Assembly: GCA_028875575.1 (NCBI GenBank) | Contig: JAPPDF010000049.1 | Location: 1 to 64,000, forward strand | Direction of reading: 5' to 3' | Length of the DNA: 64,000 nt | DNA from: Acidobacteriota bacterium | Lineage (GTDB): Bacteria; Acidobacteriota; Terriglobia; Versatilivoradales; Versatilivoraceae | Shown: in pieces, positions 53,248 to 62,620 of the stretch | Layout of the letters: each line of letters opens with the position of its first letter | Position numbering within the stretch: position 1 is the stretch's first letter | Notes under the pieces: model-generated | The model's input: the letters and a program-made list of their open reading frames with translations, nothing else | What the model was told of the DNA's origin: nothing | Databases searched by the model: none | Program-made: the position numbers and the translations under genes

Positions 53248-54477
53248 ATGAACACCCCCCACTCTCAAGGAGGCCGGCCGGGCGACCTGCGAGGAAAGCG
53301 CGGCTTTATCCTGACCGGGATTTCCGGCTCCCACACGCTGTTCCACGCCTTCCAGCACAGCCTGCTGGTTTTGTTTCCCAATATACGGGAATCCTTCGCC
53401 CTCTCCAATCTGCAGACCACCTCCATTTCGGCGGTCCAGGAAGTGGTGGCCGGCCTGATCGATCTGCCCGGAGGGGTGGCGATGGACCTGCTCAAGCGAT
53501 ACTGGGGCCTGGTCATGACCCTCTGCATGGGCGGTTTCGGAATCGGCTGGCTGGTGGTCGGTTCGGCTCCCGGGTACGTGACGGTCCTTTGCGGAATGGC
53601 GATCGTGGCCGCTTCCTCCTCTCTTTGGCACCTGCCCGCGATGGCCTCTCTCTCCAACCGCTTCGCCGAGCGCCGCGGCTTCGCCCTGTCGGTGTACGGG
53701 GTCGGCGGCAACGTGGGCGAGATCCTGGGACCGGCCACCACCGGCCTGCTGTTGGGAATGCTCACCTGGCAAAGCATCATCGGCTCCTATGCCCTGCTTC
53801 CCCTGCTCCTGATGCTTCCCGTCCACTGGGCTTTTCGGGACATCGGAAGCCGGCAGGCGGGCTCGCCTTCGGCTCAGGAGAGCGCCAATCTGTCGGACCA
53901 GCTCGGTTACACCCGGCAGATGTTCAGGAACGGCGTCCTGTGGGGAATCATCGCCATCGCGGGACTGAGGGGCATGGCCTTTGTGGCATTCACCGCGGTC
54001 GTCGCCCTCTACACCAAGGATGTGCTGGACCTGAGCGACCAAACGAGGGGTTTCTACTTCTCGCTGCTGGGCCTGGTCGGAATGACCGCCTCGCCGCTGC
54101 TGGGACATCTCTCGGACCGGTTCGGACGAAAGATGGTCCTGGTGCCCAACCTGCTGGCCCTGGGGGTGTTGACCCTGCTGATGGCCTGGTACGGTCACCT
54201 GGGAGCCTTCCCGGTGCTGCTGCTGCTTATGGGGGTCTTCCTCTACAGCGACCAGCCGGTGCTGACTGCCGCCGCCCTGGATGTGGCCGGGCGCCGCACC
54301 ACCACCACCGCCATCGGGTTCGTCTCCTTCTCCCGTCTGGCCTTGAGCGCTCCTTCGCCGGTGATTGCAGGGTGGCTGTATCGTCCCGACGCCGTGCATG
54401 CCGTTTTCTATTACATTGCAGGACTATTCTTTCTGGCCGCCTGCGGTCTCTTCCTGTTACCGTTGCGCAAGGGTTGA
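53248..54477 (+). CDS. Major facilitator superfamily transporter
   Basis: A 409-residue, twelve-helix protein from Met at 53248; a further Met at 53179 extends it without homology. SGSHTLFHAFQHSLLVLFPN is TM1, GVAMDLLKRYWGLVMTLCMG the loop 2-3 signature region, SNRFAERRGFALSVYGVGGN the helix 4-5 loop, and HLSDRFGRKMVLVPNLLALG the second G-x-x-x-D-R-x-G-R-K motif. It resembles bacterial drug/organic-anion MFS proteins such as FSR-type exporters. Substrate unknown. The following genes on the same strand (DJ-1, dioxygenase) may be co-regulated. Confidence 0.85.
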   Translation: MNTPHSQGGRPGDLRGKRGFILTGISGSHTLFHAFQHSLLVLFPNIRESFALSNLQTTSISAVQEVVAGLIDLPGGVAMDLLKRYWGLVMTLCMGGFGIGWLVVGSAPGYVTVLCGMAIVAASSSLWHLPAMASLSNRFAERRGFALSVYGVGGNVGEILGPATTGLLLGMLTWQSIIGSYALLPLLLMLPVHWAFRDIGSRQAGSPSAQESANLSDQLGYTRQMFRNGVLWGIIAIAGLRGMAFVAFTAVVALYTKDVLDLSDQTRGFYFSLLGLVGMTASPLLGHLSDRFGRKMVLVPNLLALGVLTLLMAWYGHLGAFPVLLLLMGVFLYSDQPVLTAAALDVAGRRTTTTAIGFVSFSRLALSAPSPVIAGWLYRPDAVHAVFYYIAGLFFLAACGLFLLPLRKG

Positions 54478-54528
54478 CAGACGGCATCGGTCGAGGCAAC
54501 CAGAAAAATTCCAAATCGGGAGGGCCGG

Positions 54529-55098
54529 ATGGAAAAGATCCTGATCGTCATCGGCGACGCCTCCGAAGCCATGGACACTCTCTACCCTTACTATCGGGTG
54601 CAGGAGGAGGGGTTCGAGGCGGTGGTGGCGGCTCCGGAGAAACGCCGCTACCATCTCGTCATACATGAGATACCGCCGGGGTGGGAGGTGACCCGGGAAT
54701 CGCCCAGTTACCACTGGAACTCCGACATCGCCTTTCGGGACGTTGAGCCGGACGGGTATGCCGGTCTCTTTGTTTCAGGAGGACGGGCGCCGGAGTATCT
54801 GCGCTACGATAGACATCTGGTGGACATCGTTCGCCATTTCTTTGAAACGGGCAAGCCGGTGGCCTCGGTGTGCCATGGAGCCGAGATCCTGGCGGCGGCG
54901 GGCGTGGTACGGGGAAAGCGCATGGCCACAGTGGCCAAGTGTCGATTCGACGTGCAGATCTGCGGCGCGACCTTCGTGGACGACGGCTGCGTGCGGGACG
55001 GCAACTTGGTGAGCGCCCGCACCTGGCACGACAACGCGCTCTACATGAAAGAGTTTGTCCGTATGTTGGTGGACGCAAGGCGGCTCCAGGGCGGATAG
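54529..55098 (+). CDS. DJ-1/PfpI-family protein
   Basis: A 189-residue class I glutamine-amidotransferase-like protein. Nucleophile elbow VASVCHGAEILAAAGV with the conserved Cys-His-Gly, preceded by YAGLFVSGGRAPEYLRYD; the acidic residue (Glu near the N-terminus in DASEAMDTLYP) is in place for the DJ-1 triad. Family members are proteases, deglycases or stress proteins. It follows the MFS gene by 51 bases, with GGAGGG before the ATG. No specific function can be derived. Confidence 0.87.
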   Translation: MEKILIVIGDASEAMDTLYPYYRVQEEGFEAVVAAPEKRRYHLVIHEIPPGWEVTRESPSYHWNSDIAFRDVEPDGYAGLFVSGGRAPEYLRYDRHLVDIVRHFFETGKPVASVCHGAEILAAAGVVRGKRMATVAKCRFDVQICGATFVDDGCVRDGNLVSARTWHDNALYMKEFVRMLVDARRLQGG

Positions 55099-55173
55099 AA
55101 TTTCAAGCCGCCGTCCCCTGCCCGGTTCGGCAACCCGACCCTCTTCGAGGTTTCGGAGAAAGGACAATCTGCA

Positions 55174-55395
55174 ATGACTCTGCTTCGCCGCCTGGTCATC
55201 ACTGCCGCACGCGTCCTGGTTCAGAATCCGGAGGCCCGCGCCAAGGCTCGGGAGGTTCTGGAAGAGGAGGTCAAGCCCCGGGCCAAGGAGGCCTGGCGGG
55301 AGGCCCGCCCCGAAATCGAGAAAGCCGGGCGGGGCCTCAAGCGTTTTGCCCGGCGGGTCCGGGACGAATATCGAAGCGGCCGCCGAGACGATTGA
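55174..55395 (+). CDS. Small basic helical protein
   Basis: Seventy-three residues with GGAGAAAGGA 8-15 bases upstream of the ATG. Leading helix TLLRRLVITAARVLVQNPEA, then a highly charged amphipathic helix (AKAREVLEEEVKPRAKEAWR). No cysteine or transmembrane helix. It lies between DJ-1 and TauD genes on the same strand with short spacers, so expression is likely. Function unknown; a coiled-coil adaptor or membrane-curving peptide is possible. Confidence 0.55.
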   Translation: MTLLRRLVITAARVLVQNPEARAKAREVLEEEVKPRAKEAWREARPEIEKAGRGLKRFARRVRDEYRSGRRDD

Positions 55396-55433
55396 GGGCG
55401 GCCACGGATTTCCCGAAAGAAGGTTCCACGGAA

Positions 55434-56288
55434 ATGACCATCGTCCCGCTGGGAGAACACATCGGAGCCGCGGTGCAGGGTGTTGACGTGGGCTCTCCAC
55501 ACACCAAGGAGACGTTTGCCGAGCTTCGCCGAGCCCTTTACAGGCATTCGGTGCTGGCCTTTCACGACCAGGACATCTCCGACGAGCAGCAGGTGGCCTT
55601 CACCCGGGGATTCGGCCGGCTCCAGATGACCATTGCCAGCGATCCCTACGGAGGCGGTGGCCCCATCAACCGCATCGCCAACGTGGATGAGGACGGCCGC
55701 CTCATCCCTCCCCGGGACAAGCGTTCCCTCTATCAGGCCGGCAACAATCTCTGGCATTCCGACGGCTCTTTCAAGTCCGTCCCCCTGAAAGCCTCCATGC
55801 TGTCGGCCAAGGTAGTGCCGCCCCGCGGCGGCGAGACCGAGTACGCCAGCCTTCGGGCTGCCTATGCCACACTGCCCGAATCCAGGAAGGCCCAACTTGA
55901 AGGATTGGTCGCCGAGCACAGCATGGCCCATTCCCGGTCCCAGATCGCGCCTGGTCTTTTGACCGAGGCCTTCCTCAAGGCGACGCCCCCGGTTCGCCAC
56001 GTGCTGGTCCGCACCGTCCCCGAGACGGGAAAGAAAGCCCTCTACGTGGGGTCTTACGCCTCCCACATTATCGGTTGGGACATCCCGAAGGGCCGCGCCC
56101 TGCTGGAGGAGCTCCTGGAATGGTCCACCCAACCGCAATTCGTCTACCGGCACCGGTGGAAGACCAACGACCTGGTGATGTGGGACAACCGCTCTTGCCT
56201 CCACCGCGGCCGCCCCTGGGACAACGGCGTCTACAAGCGCATCATGCACCGCACCACCCTGGCCGGAGACGGCCCCACCGTCCCCTGA
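55434..56288 (+). CDS. TauD/TfdA-type Fe(II)/2-oxoglutarate dioxygenase
   Basis: A 284-residue oxygenase. The iron site HxD is LWHSDGSF (His108, Asp110) and the distal His is in WDNRSCLHRGRPWD, followed by RIMHRTTLAG with the Arg that binds 2-oxoglutarate. N-terminus MTIVPLGEHIGAAVQGVDVG is typical of TfdA/TauD. It hydroxylates an aryloxy, sulfonate or similar organic acid with 2-oxoglutarate and O2. GAAAGAAGG precedes the ATG. It ends a same-strand run with MFS, DJ-1 and the small protein. Confidence 0.92.
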   Translation: MTIVPLGEHIGAAVQGVDVGSPHTKETFAELRRALYRHSVLAFHDQDISDEQQVAFTRGFGRLQMTIASDPYGGGGPINRIANVDEDGRLIPPRDKRSLYQAGNNLWHSDGSFKSVPLKASMLSAKVVPPRGGETEYASLRAAYATLPESRKAQLEGLVAEHSMAHSRSQIAPGLLTEAFLKATPPVRHVLVRTVPETGKKALYVGSYASHIIGWDIPKGRALLEELLEWSTQPQFVYRHRWKTNDLVMWDNRSCLHRGRPWDNGVYKRIMHRTTLAGDGPTVP

Positions 56289-56388
56289 GACCTCTGCCAG
56301 CGCTTCTCTGAGTTTTTCTTCGTGTCCCCGCGTTGTCCTTCGTGGATAACTGTTTTCCCTGGCTTGTCGGTACGAAGCAGCCGCCCCG

Positions 56389-59300
56389 CTAGAACAGCAG
56401 CCGGAAGCCGATCTGCACCTGGAACGGCGGTCCGGGGATGTTTCCCGTCAGGTATTGGCCGTCCGGGCCCCGGATCTGAGCAAAGTTCGGATTGGTCGGC
56501 TGTCCGCTCAACCCGCAGGCCAGGTCGCGTGAGTCGGCGCAGTAATTGGCCACGGTCGGGAACCACTGGTTCAGCGTTACGTTGTCGAGGTTCAGGAGGT
56601 TGAAGAACTCCAGTGAAAGGAGAGCATGGCCGGTCTCGCCCAGTGGAAACCGCTTTTGCACCCGGAGGTTGATGTCGGCGGTCGACTTGTTCCGGAAGGC
56701 GTTTCTGGTGAACGGCACGCCGGGCGCGCGATAGGGGCGGTCGGCTCCGCCCCGGTCCTCGTTCGAATCGGCGCCCATGCGTGCGTCGAAGGGAGCGCTC
56801 GACGAAATGTGCATTCCGGTCGAGAGATCGACGTCTCCGGGCAGCATGACGACGCCTTGGGCGTGGAACTGGTGGCGCCTGTCAAGCAGGCTGGGACCGT
56901 ATTCCGAATTCAGGTCATACCCGTTCTCGTAGGATATCCCCCCCGCGTCCCGCTCGTTGTCGTCGCTCGATTCGTTCTTCGACAGCACGTAGTGGGCGCT
57001 GAGCTGTCCCCGGGAATGACGGAACTCGGAGCTGATCGTCAACGCCCGGTAGAGTGCCTCCGCCGTCGACTCGCGGACGGTGACGCTGTCGAGCCCCGGA
57101 ACCGGCCGCCGGGTCCCGCTGCGCAGACCGAAGAAGGGGCGCTCGGCAGGATCGTCCTGCCGCACCGCCGGCAATGGGACGTTGAGGTCCCGGTTCCGTT
57201 CCAGGCGGGTGGTATCGACGACGAGAATGTCGGCCCCCAGCGACCAGCCGGGACGGACCTCATGCTGCAGGCCGCCGCCGAACTGGCGCGCCATCGGATT
57301 CCTGAAACCTGAGTCCACCATGGTGACACGGGCTCCTGCGAACGGGTTGCTCTCGATCCCAAGCGCCTCGGCGATGGCTGTGATCTGATCCGGAGCCAGT
57401 GTCGGGAGATTGTCGAGCGATCGCCGGTTCAGATCGATCCCGATGAGCTTCATCTGATCGTACAGCGTGACATGAGGGCTTCCCACCGGCGCCGGGAACG
57501 GCAGGGCAACGCTCAGGTCCCCCGGCGGCACCCCGAAGTTGTTCGTGGGGGCGGCCAGCAGCAGCAGCGGGGTTCGCGCGTAATAAACGCCGGCGAACCC
57601 GCGCACCACGGTCTTGGCGTTTCCGGCCGGATCCCAAGCCAAGCCGACCCGTGGTCCAAACTGGCTGCCGCTGCTCGGGATATTGGTGGGGTCTACCCGG
57701 CGTCCGCTGGGAAAAGTCACGCCACGCAACTGATCGATCAGAAACCTGTTTCCGGCATTCGGGGTCGGATTGAACTGACCGTCCCAGCGCAGGCCGAAGT
57801 TGACCGTCAGGGTGGGAGCCACCCTCCACTGGTCCTGCACGAACAGGCCGACCTCGTCGGTTGCGAAAGACGCCTTCAGGTTGCCGATCTGCTGCAGGTA
57901 GATCAGCGATGGCGAGTCGAACCGGTTGGGAATGGCTCCACCCACCCCGATGATGTCCAGGGTCGTCTCCACATCCGACCCGAACACCAGGTAGCCGCCG
58001 TTCTGGAAGAAGCCGAACTTCTGATCGATGAAGACGTGGTGGTAGTCGAATCCCACCTTCAGGTTGTGGTCGTTGACGATCCAGGTCAGATTGCCGGCCC
58101 CCTGGGCCCGCCAGTCGAACTGGGTCGTCGGTCGGAAGCTGCGGGTCCCGAACTCACCCAGCGAGAGATCCACGAGCGGTTTGAGGGCGTTAGCGGAACG
58201 GGGGCGATCCTCGCGCGAGTACTGCCCGCGCAGCTCGAAGAGCAGACTCGGGGAAATCACGCTGGTCAACTGCCCGACGACCGTCTGGGTCGCGTCCTCC
58301 TCGGTTCCGTTGGTTTCCAGCGAGCGATGGGTCGTGGGTGTGATGACGTTGCCTACGCCGTCCGAGTTGAGCGCCTGGTTGGTGCTGCCGTTGTATCGGA
58401 CATTGAAGCGGTTGTTGCCAGACAGGTTGAAGTCGATACGAGCCAGCCAGGCCTTGGCGTCGTTGGTGACCTCGAAGGGCGTCTCCAAACTGCGGTAGTG
58501 GTCGAACCCTTCCCGGCTGGCGGCCGTGGGCGTGAAGTGGTCGAGCCGGGCGAACCGCACCTCGCGCGACGCCTTGAACTCCTGCTGCTCGTAGGCGACG
58601 AAGAAGAAGGTCCGGTCGCGTGCCAGCGCTCCGCCCAGGGAACCGCCGAACTGGTGCTGCGTGGGGGCCGCATCCTGCCCGAAGGCGTTCCGGGCCGCCA
58701 GTCGCTCCGGCCGCAGAAGGTAAAAGGCCGACCCTCTCGGCGTGTTGGTCCCCGACTTGGTGATGGCGTTAACCAGCCCGCCGCTGGAGCGTCCGAATTC
58801 GGGCGAGTACCCCGCCTTGACAACCCGGAACTCCTGGACCGCCTCCTGCGGAATGGTGAAGGTGAACTGGGAGCGCTCGCCGCCTCGGATGCCCCCGAAG
58901 AACGGCTGATTGTAGTCGGCGCCGTCGATGCTGACATTCCCGTTGATGCCGCGCTGCCCCGCCAGCGAAATCTGTCCCCGCTGAGGCTCGACCTGGGCCG
59001 TGGGTGTCAGGGAGACGAAATCGTGGAACCGCCGGCCGTTGATGGGCAGGTTGGTGATGGCCTGGCTGTCGAGCGCCGCGTCGGACGTATCGGTGGTGGT
59101 TTCAACCACGGAGGCTTCGGCCGTCACGGTGACCGTCTGGGCAATGCCGGCCGGAGCCAGGCTGAAGTTGATCGTGCGGACGGCGCCGACGGCAAGCGTC
59201 AGATCGTCGAGTTCCACTGCAGCGAAGCCGGCCAGCTCGACGGCGACGTCGTAGGAGCCGGGAGGCAGCAGCACCAGGCTGTATGTCCCCGAGTCGTCGG

Positions 59301-59535
59301 ACACCCCGGTCCGGACCAGGCCGGTGTCGAGGTTCACGGCCCTCACCGCGGCGCCCGGCAGCACACCTCCGGTGGAGTCTGACACCAGACCGGTGATCCT
59401 GCCGGTGGTCGCCCTGTCCTGGGCCGGCGTAGACGCCGGCAGAAGAAAGGCTACAAACAGCCAGACGAGCAGGGGATTGCATTTTTTGCGGGGGGGTGGG
59501 CTTTTGGGAGGAGTGGGGGGGGTGTCTGGCGTCAT
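56389..59535 (-). CDS. Oar-type TonB-dependent outer-membrane receptor
   Basis: A 1048-residue protein. A signal peptide near residues 20-40 is followed by a carboxypeptidase-regulatory-like domain (GRITGLVSDSTGGVLPGAAV, SYDVAVELAGFAAVEL). VTVTAEASVVETTTD is the TonB-box region. The plug has NLPINGRRFHDFVSLTPTAQ and GQRGINGNVSIDGADYNQPF. The barrel is very long and ends in PPFQVQIGFRLLF, a terminal aromatic strand. This form is expanded in Acidobacteriota, where many copies import plant or algal glycans (family knowledge). No SusD partner is nearby. The proline-rich first 20 residues (MTPDTPPTPPKSPPPRKK) are unusual for a leader and may not be translated. Confidence 0.9.
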   Translation of the reverse strand: MTPDTPPTPPKSPPPRKKCNPLLVWLFVAFLLPASTPAQDRATTGRITGLVSDSTGGVLPGAAVRAVNLDTGLVRTGVSDDSGTYSLVLLPPGSYDVAVELAGFAAVELDDLTLAVGAVRTINFSLAPAGIAQTVTVTAEASVVETTTDTSDAALDSQAITNLPINGRRFHDFVSLTPTAQVEPQRGQISLAGQRGINGNVSIDGADYNQPFFGGIRGGERSQFTFTIPQEAVQEFRVVKAGYSPEFGRSSGGLVNAITKSGTNTPRGSAFYLLRPERLAARNAFGQDAAPTQHQFGGSLGGALARDRTFFFVAYEQQEFKASREVRFARLDHFTPTAASREGFDHYRSLETPFEVTNDAKAWLARIDFNLSGNNRFNVRYNGSTNQALNSDGVGNVITPTTHRSLETNGTEEDATQTVVGQLTSVISPSLLFELRGQYSREDRPRSANALKPLVDLSLGEFGTRSFRPTTQFDWRAQGAGNLTWIVNDHNLKVGFDYHHVFIDQKFGFFQNGGYLVFGSDVETTLDIIGVGGAIPNRFDSPSLIYLQQIGNLKASFATDEVGLFVQDQWRVAPTLTVNFGLRWDGQFNPTPNAGNRFLIDQLRGVTFPSGRRVDPTNIPSSGSQFGPRVGLAWDPAGNAKTVVRGFAGVYYARTPLLLLAAPTNNFGVPPGDLSVALPFPAPVGSPHVTLYDQMKLIGIDLNRRSLDNLPTLAPDQITAIAEALGIESNPFAGARVTMVDSGFRNPMARQFGGGLQHEVRPGWSLGADILVVDTTRLERNRDLNVPLPAVRQDDPAERPFFGLRSGTRRPVPGLDSVTVRESTAEALYRALTISSEFRHSRGQLSAHYVLSKNESSDDNERDAGGISYENGYDLNSEYGPSLLDRRHQFHAQGVVMLPGDVDLSTGMHISSSAPFDARMGADSNEDRGGADRPYRAPGVPFTRNAFRNKSTADINLRVQKRFPLGETGHALLSLEFFNLLNLDNVTLNQWFPTVANYCADSRDLACGLSGQPTNPNFAQIRGPDGQYLTGNIPGPPFQVQIGFRLLF

Positions 59536-59562
59536 TTTAAGTGCGTGGTGCGTTTCGGGAGC

Positions 59563-59842
59563 GTGCCTCGTATTCGCCGCATTCGCGGCTGGGTTCGTGC
59601 TGAACCCATACGACCCCGGGTTGACACCTCCGCTGGCAAGAGAACGTCGCCTTCGCCGCCATACGCAACTTCCCCGGGGGGGCTCTTAGCTTGCCCAGCA
59701 GGCGACACGAGGGCGCTGCTTCGCAGCTCTATAAGGATGGCCTGTAGTAAGCGTTTCCTTGGCCTACCCACTCCAACCGCAGCTTCGCAGCTCTCCCTTA
59801 ACCCACGACACTGCCAACGGATAGGATCTTTCAATAATTTTT
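59563..59842 (-). repeat. Dispersed non-coding repeat, copy B
   Basis: The reverse-complement partner of 20381-20652, with the same blocks (GGGAGAGCTGCGAAGCTGCG and ACAGGCCATCCTTATAGAGC on the leftward strand) and small indels. It fills most of the 59536-59937 gap between the receptor and enolase genes. Not coding. Confidence 0.8.
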
Positions 59843-59937
59843 GCCCGGGCGCCGGCGCGGCGTCCGTGGCACTGGAATATGGCAGTTCCATCGCTCGAGT
59901 CGCGTAGAAGGCGGCAATCTTCCGGCCGTCCTCCTGT

Positions 59938-61035
59938 CTAAGGCCAGGAGTTTTTCTCCAGGCAGTAGCGGCTGACCTTGTCCTCGTCGAAGGCCACGCC
60001 GTGGCCGGGACGCTCCGGAGGAAACGCGAATCCTCCTTCAATCCGTAGCGGGTGCTGCAGAAAGCGTTCCAGCATCGGGACCTGCTCCACGAAGAGGGCG
60101 TTGGGAGTGGCGCACACCAGGTGGACGTGGACCTCCATCATCAAGTGGGGGGACACCGAGGCATTGAAGCTGTGGGCCAGGGCGGCGATTCTCAGCCATT
60201 CGGTGATGCCCACGCGGCCGACGTCGGGTTGCACAATGCCCGCGGCTCCCCGAGCCAGGTACTCCCTGAAGACGTGCCGGTTGAAGAGATTCTCGCCCAG
60301 CGCGATGGGGATGGAGGTGTGCCGGCTCAATTGCTCGTGCCCCAGCACGTCGTCGGCATCCAGGGGCTCCTCCATCCAGAAGAGGTCGAGATCCTCCAGG
60401 AGACGGCAGCGGGCCATGGCTTCGGACGCGGTCCAGCGCAGGTTGGCATCGACCATGAGCTTGACGTCAGCGCCCACCGCCTTCCTCACCGCCCGGACGC
60501 GCGCCACGTCTTCCAGGCGGCTCTCCTTGCCCACCTTGATCTTGACTCCGGGGACTCCCCGCTCCACGCAACCGGCAGCCTCGCGGACCATTTCCTCGAC
60601 GCCGTGGTTCAGCCAGCCGCAGTCGGTGTTGTAGACGGGAGTGCGGTCGCGGGCCGCCCCCAGGAAGCGGAAGAGCGGCTGGCCGGCCTGGCGGGCCTTG
60701 AGGTCCCACAGGGCGATATCGATGGCCGAGGAGGCAAGCAGGGTCAGTCCGTGCCTGCCGACCCAGTGCAGACCCCACCACATCTTTTCCCAGAGCCGCT
60801 GGGTGTCCCTGGGATCTTCTCCCAGAATCAGCGGAACGACTTCCGTGTCCAGCATCACCTTGGTGGCCCTTCCCCCGCGGCCGATGGTATAGCTAAAGCC
60901 GAACCCCTCGTCTCCAGTGTCGGTATGAACGGTGACGGCGATGACCTCCAGGCACTCGACTTCCTGGATGGCGTCCACGATCCGCCTGTGCGGAGGGAAG
61001 CGATAGTAGGCCGTTTCCATGCGATCGATCTTCAT
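59938..61035 (-). CDS. Enolase-superfamily (mandelate racemase/muconate-lactonizing-like) enzyme
   Basis: A 365-residue protein with a standard active site. VTVHTDTGDEGFGFSYTIGR is in the capping domain; AIDIALWDLKAR, GVKIKVGKE (KxK catalytic pair), LMVDANLRW (metal Asp), FWMEEPLDADD (metal Glu), ALGENLFN (metal Glu) and SVSPHLMMEVHVHL (His) follow. It abstracts an alpha-proton from a sugar acid or alpha-hydroxy acid. It differs from the enolase-type protein at 13999, whose lysine motif and third metal ligand are altered. Divergent from the GH32-like gene, it may act on related sugar acids. Confidence 0.9.
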   Translation of the reverse strand: MKIDRMETAYYRFPPHRRIVDAIQEVECLEVIAVTVHTDTGDEGFGFSYTIGRGGRATKVMLDTEVVPLILGEDPRDTQRLWEKMWWGLHWVGRHGLTLLASSAIDIALWDLKARQAGQPLFRFLGAARDRTPVYNTDCGWLNHGVEEMVREAAGCVERGVPGVKIKVGKESRLEDVARVRAVRKAVGADVKLMVDANLRWTASEAMARCRLLEDLDLFWMEEPLDADDVLGHEQLSRHTSIPIALGENLFNRHVFREYLARGAAGIVQPDVGRVGITEWLRIAALAHSFNASVSPHLMMEVHVHLVCATPNALFVEQVPMLERFLQHPLRIEGGFAFPPERPGHGVAFDEDKVSRYCLEKNSWP

Positions 61036-61129
61036 GGTGTCATTCCTCGCTCAGCATTTCCGGTTCAGCCCGGGTGCCGCGGCGCGTGCCGTTGCGTTCG
61101 AGCGGGGGACAAAGATAGCATATTGAACA

Positions 61130-62620
61130 ATGGCTTCCGATACGCGCGCGCCCTGCTATCACTTCACCGCACCCGAGGGGGATTGCCGGCCCTTCGACCC
61201 CAATGGGGCCATTTTCTGGCGGGGGCGCTACCACCTCTTCTATATCTACCAGGATCCCGGACTGCCGCATGACGGGCACTGCTGGGGTCACGCCAGCAGC
61301 CCCAACCTGGTGGACTGGACCATCCATCCGCCGGCCCTGAAACCTGCCGAGGGGGATCCGGAGGTTGGCATCTTCAGCGGTGGCGCCCTGCTCGACAGAG
61401 AGGGCCGTCCGGCGCTCATCTACCACGGGGTCGGCGCCGGGACCTGCCTGGCGGTCCCCGGCGACGACGACCTGATCCGCTGGCGGAAGAGCCCGCACAA
61501 TCCGGTGATACCGGAGCCGGGGGAAGGAGATCCCGGTTGGGGGGTCTACAACGTTTTCGACCCTCATGCCTGGCTGGAAGGGGACCGCTACTACGCCATT
61601 CTGGGCGGAATGGTGAAGCCCGATGACCGGTGGGACACCGCCTATCTGTTCACCTCGTCCGACCTGGTTCATTGGGAGTACCTGCGGCCCTTCTACCGTC
61701 CCGATCCCCGTTGGACCGGGGAGGAAGAAGACTGCGCCTGTCCCGACTTCTTCCCTCTGGGCGATCGGCACGCCTTGCTCTGCATCAGCCACCCCCGGGG
61801 CGCTCGCTGCTATCTGGGCCGCTACCGGAACGGAACTTTCTTCCCCGAGGAGCACCACCGCATGAACTGGCCGGGAGGCGCCTGCTTTGCTCCGGAGAGC
61901 CTGGTGGACGACCGGGGCCGCCGAATTTTCTGGACCTGGGCCCTGGACCATCGGAGCCGGGAGAAGCCGCTCCGCGGACTTGGCGTGATGACCCTGCCCC
62001 GGGTGCTGTCGCTGGACCGGGACGGTTCCCTGCGGATCGAGCCGGCGGCGGAGCTGGAGGGACTGCGGAGGCGCCGGGGCCAATGGCGGAACTTCGAGCT
62101 TGCTCCCGGCCGCGAGCTCTCCTTTGACGAGCTCAGGGGGGACAGCCTGGAGTTGGGACTGGAGGCCAGCCTGGCGGAGGCGGGGGCGTTGGGGCTCAAG
62201 GTTTGCTGCAGCCCGGGCGGGGAGGAACAGACGGTGATTCTCTGCGACCGCCGTGAAGGGTCCTTGCTCATCGACACCACCCGCTCCAGCCTGGATCCCC
62301 GGGTCTGGAGGCCGTTCCCCATCATGAGGAGGGATGTGGAGTCTCGGGACGTGCCGGTGCAGACGGCCCCCTTCGAGCTGCGGCCGGGGGAGCGGCTGAC
62401 GTTGCGAGTCTTCCTGGACGGCACCATCCTGGAAGTGTTCGCCAACGGGCGGCAGTGCCTGACCCAGCGGCTCTATCCGACTCGCGGTGACAGCCTGGGG
62501 GTCTCGCTGGTCGCCACCAGGGGTGAATCCAAGGTTCACACCTTCACCGCTTGGCAAATGGAAGGAATTCGAACCCTCGAGAATCGAGTCCTGGATAATC
62601 TTTTGGAGGAGATCCGATGA
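61130..62620 (+). CDS. GH32-like glycoside hydrolase
   Basis: A 496-residue enzyme without signal peptide. The catalytic propeller has FDPNGAIFWRGRYHLFYIYQ (nucleophile Asp in DPNG), VYNVFDPHAWLEGDRYY (FDP motif as transition-state Asp) and EEDCACPDFFPLGDRHALLC (acid/base Glu in the ED-C motif). The C-terminal beta-sandwich contains LRVFLDGTILEVFANGRQCL. This fits GH32 fructosidases or levanase-like enzymes, though the WMNDPNG motif is modified, so substrate may be another beta-fructoside or a sugar derivative. Its stop overlaps the next gene (ATGA). Confidence 0.87.
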   Translation: MASDTRAPCYHFTAPEGDCRPFDPNGAIFWRGRYHLFYIYQDPGLPHDGHCWGHASSPNLVDWTIHPPALKPAEGDPEVGIFSGGALLDREGRPALIYHGVGAGTCLAVPGDDDLIRWRKSPHNPVIPEPGEGDPGWGVYNVFDPHAWLEGDRYYAILGGMVKPDDRWDTAYLFTSSDLVHWEYLRPFYRPDPRWTGEEEDCACPDFFPLGDRHALLCISHPRGARCYLGRYRNGTFFPEEHHRMNWPGGACFAPESLVDDRGRRIFWTWALDHRSREKPLRGLGVMTLPRVLSLDRDGSLRIEPAAELEGLRRRRGQWRNFELAPGRELSFDELRGDSLELGLEASLAEAGALGLKVCCSPGGEEQTVILCDRREGSLLIDTTRSSLDPRVWRPFPIMRRDVESRDVPVQTAPFELRPGERLTLRVFLDGTILEVFANGRQCLTQRLYPTRGDSLGVSLVATRGESKVHTFTAWQMEGIRTLENRVLDNLLEEIR

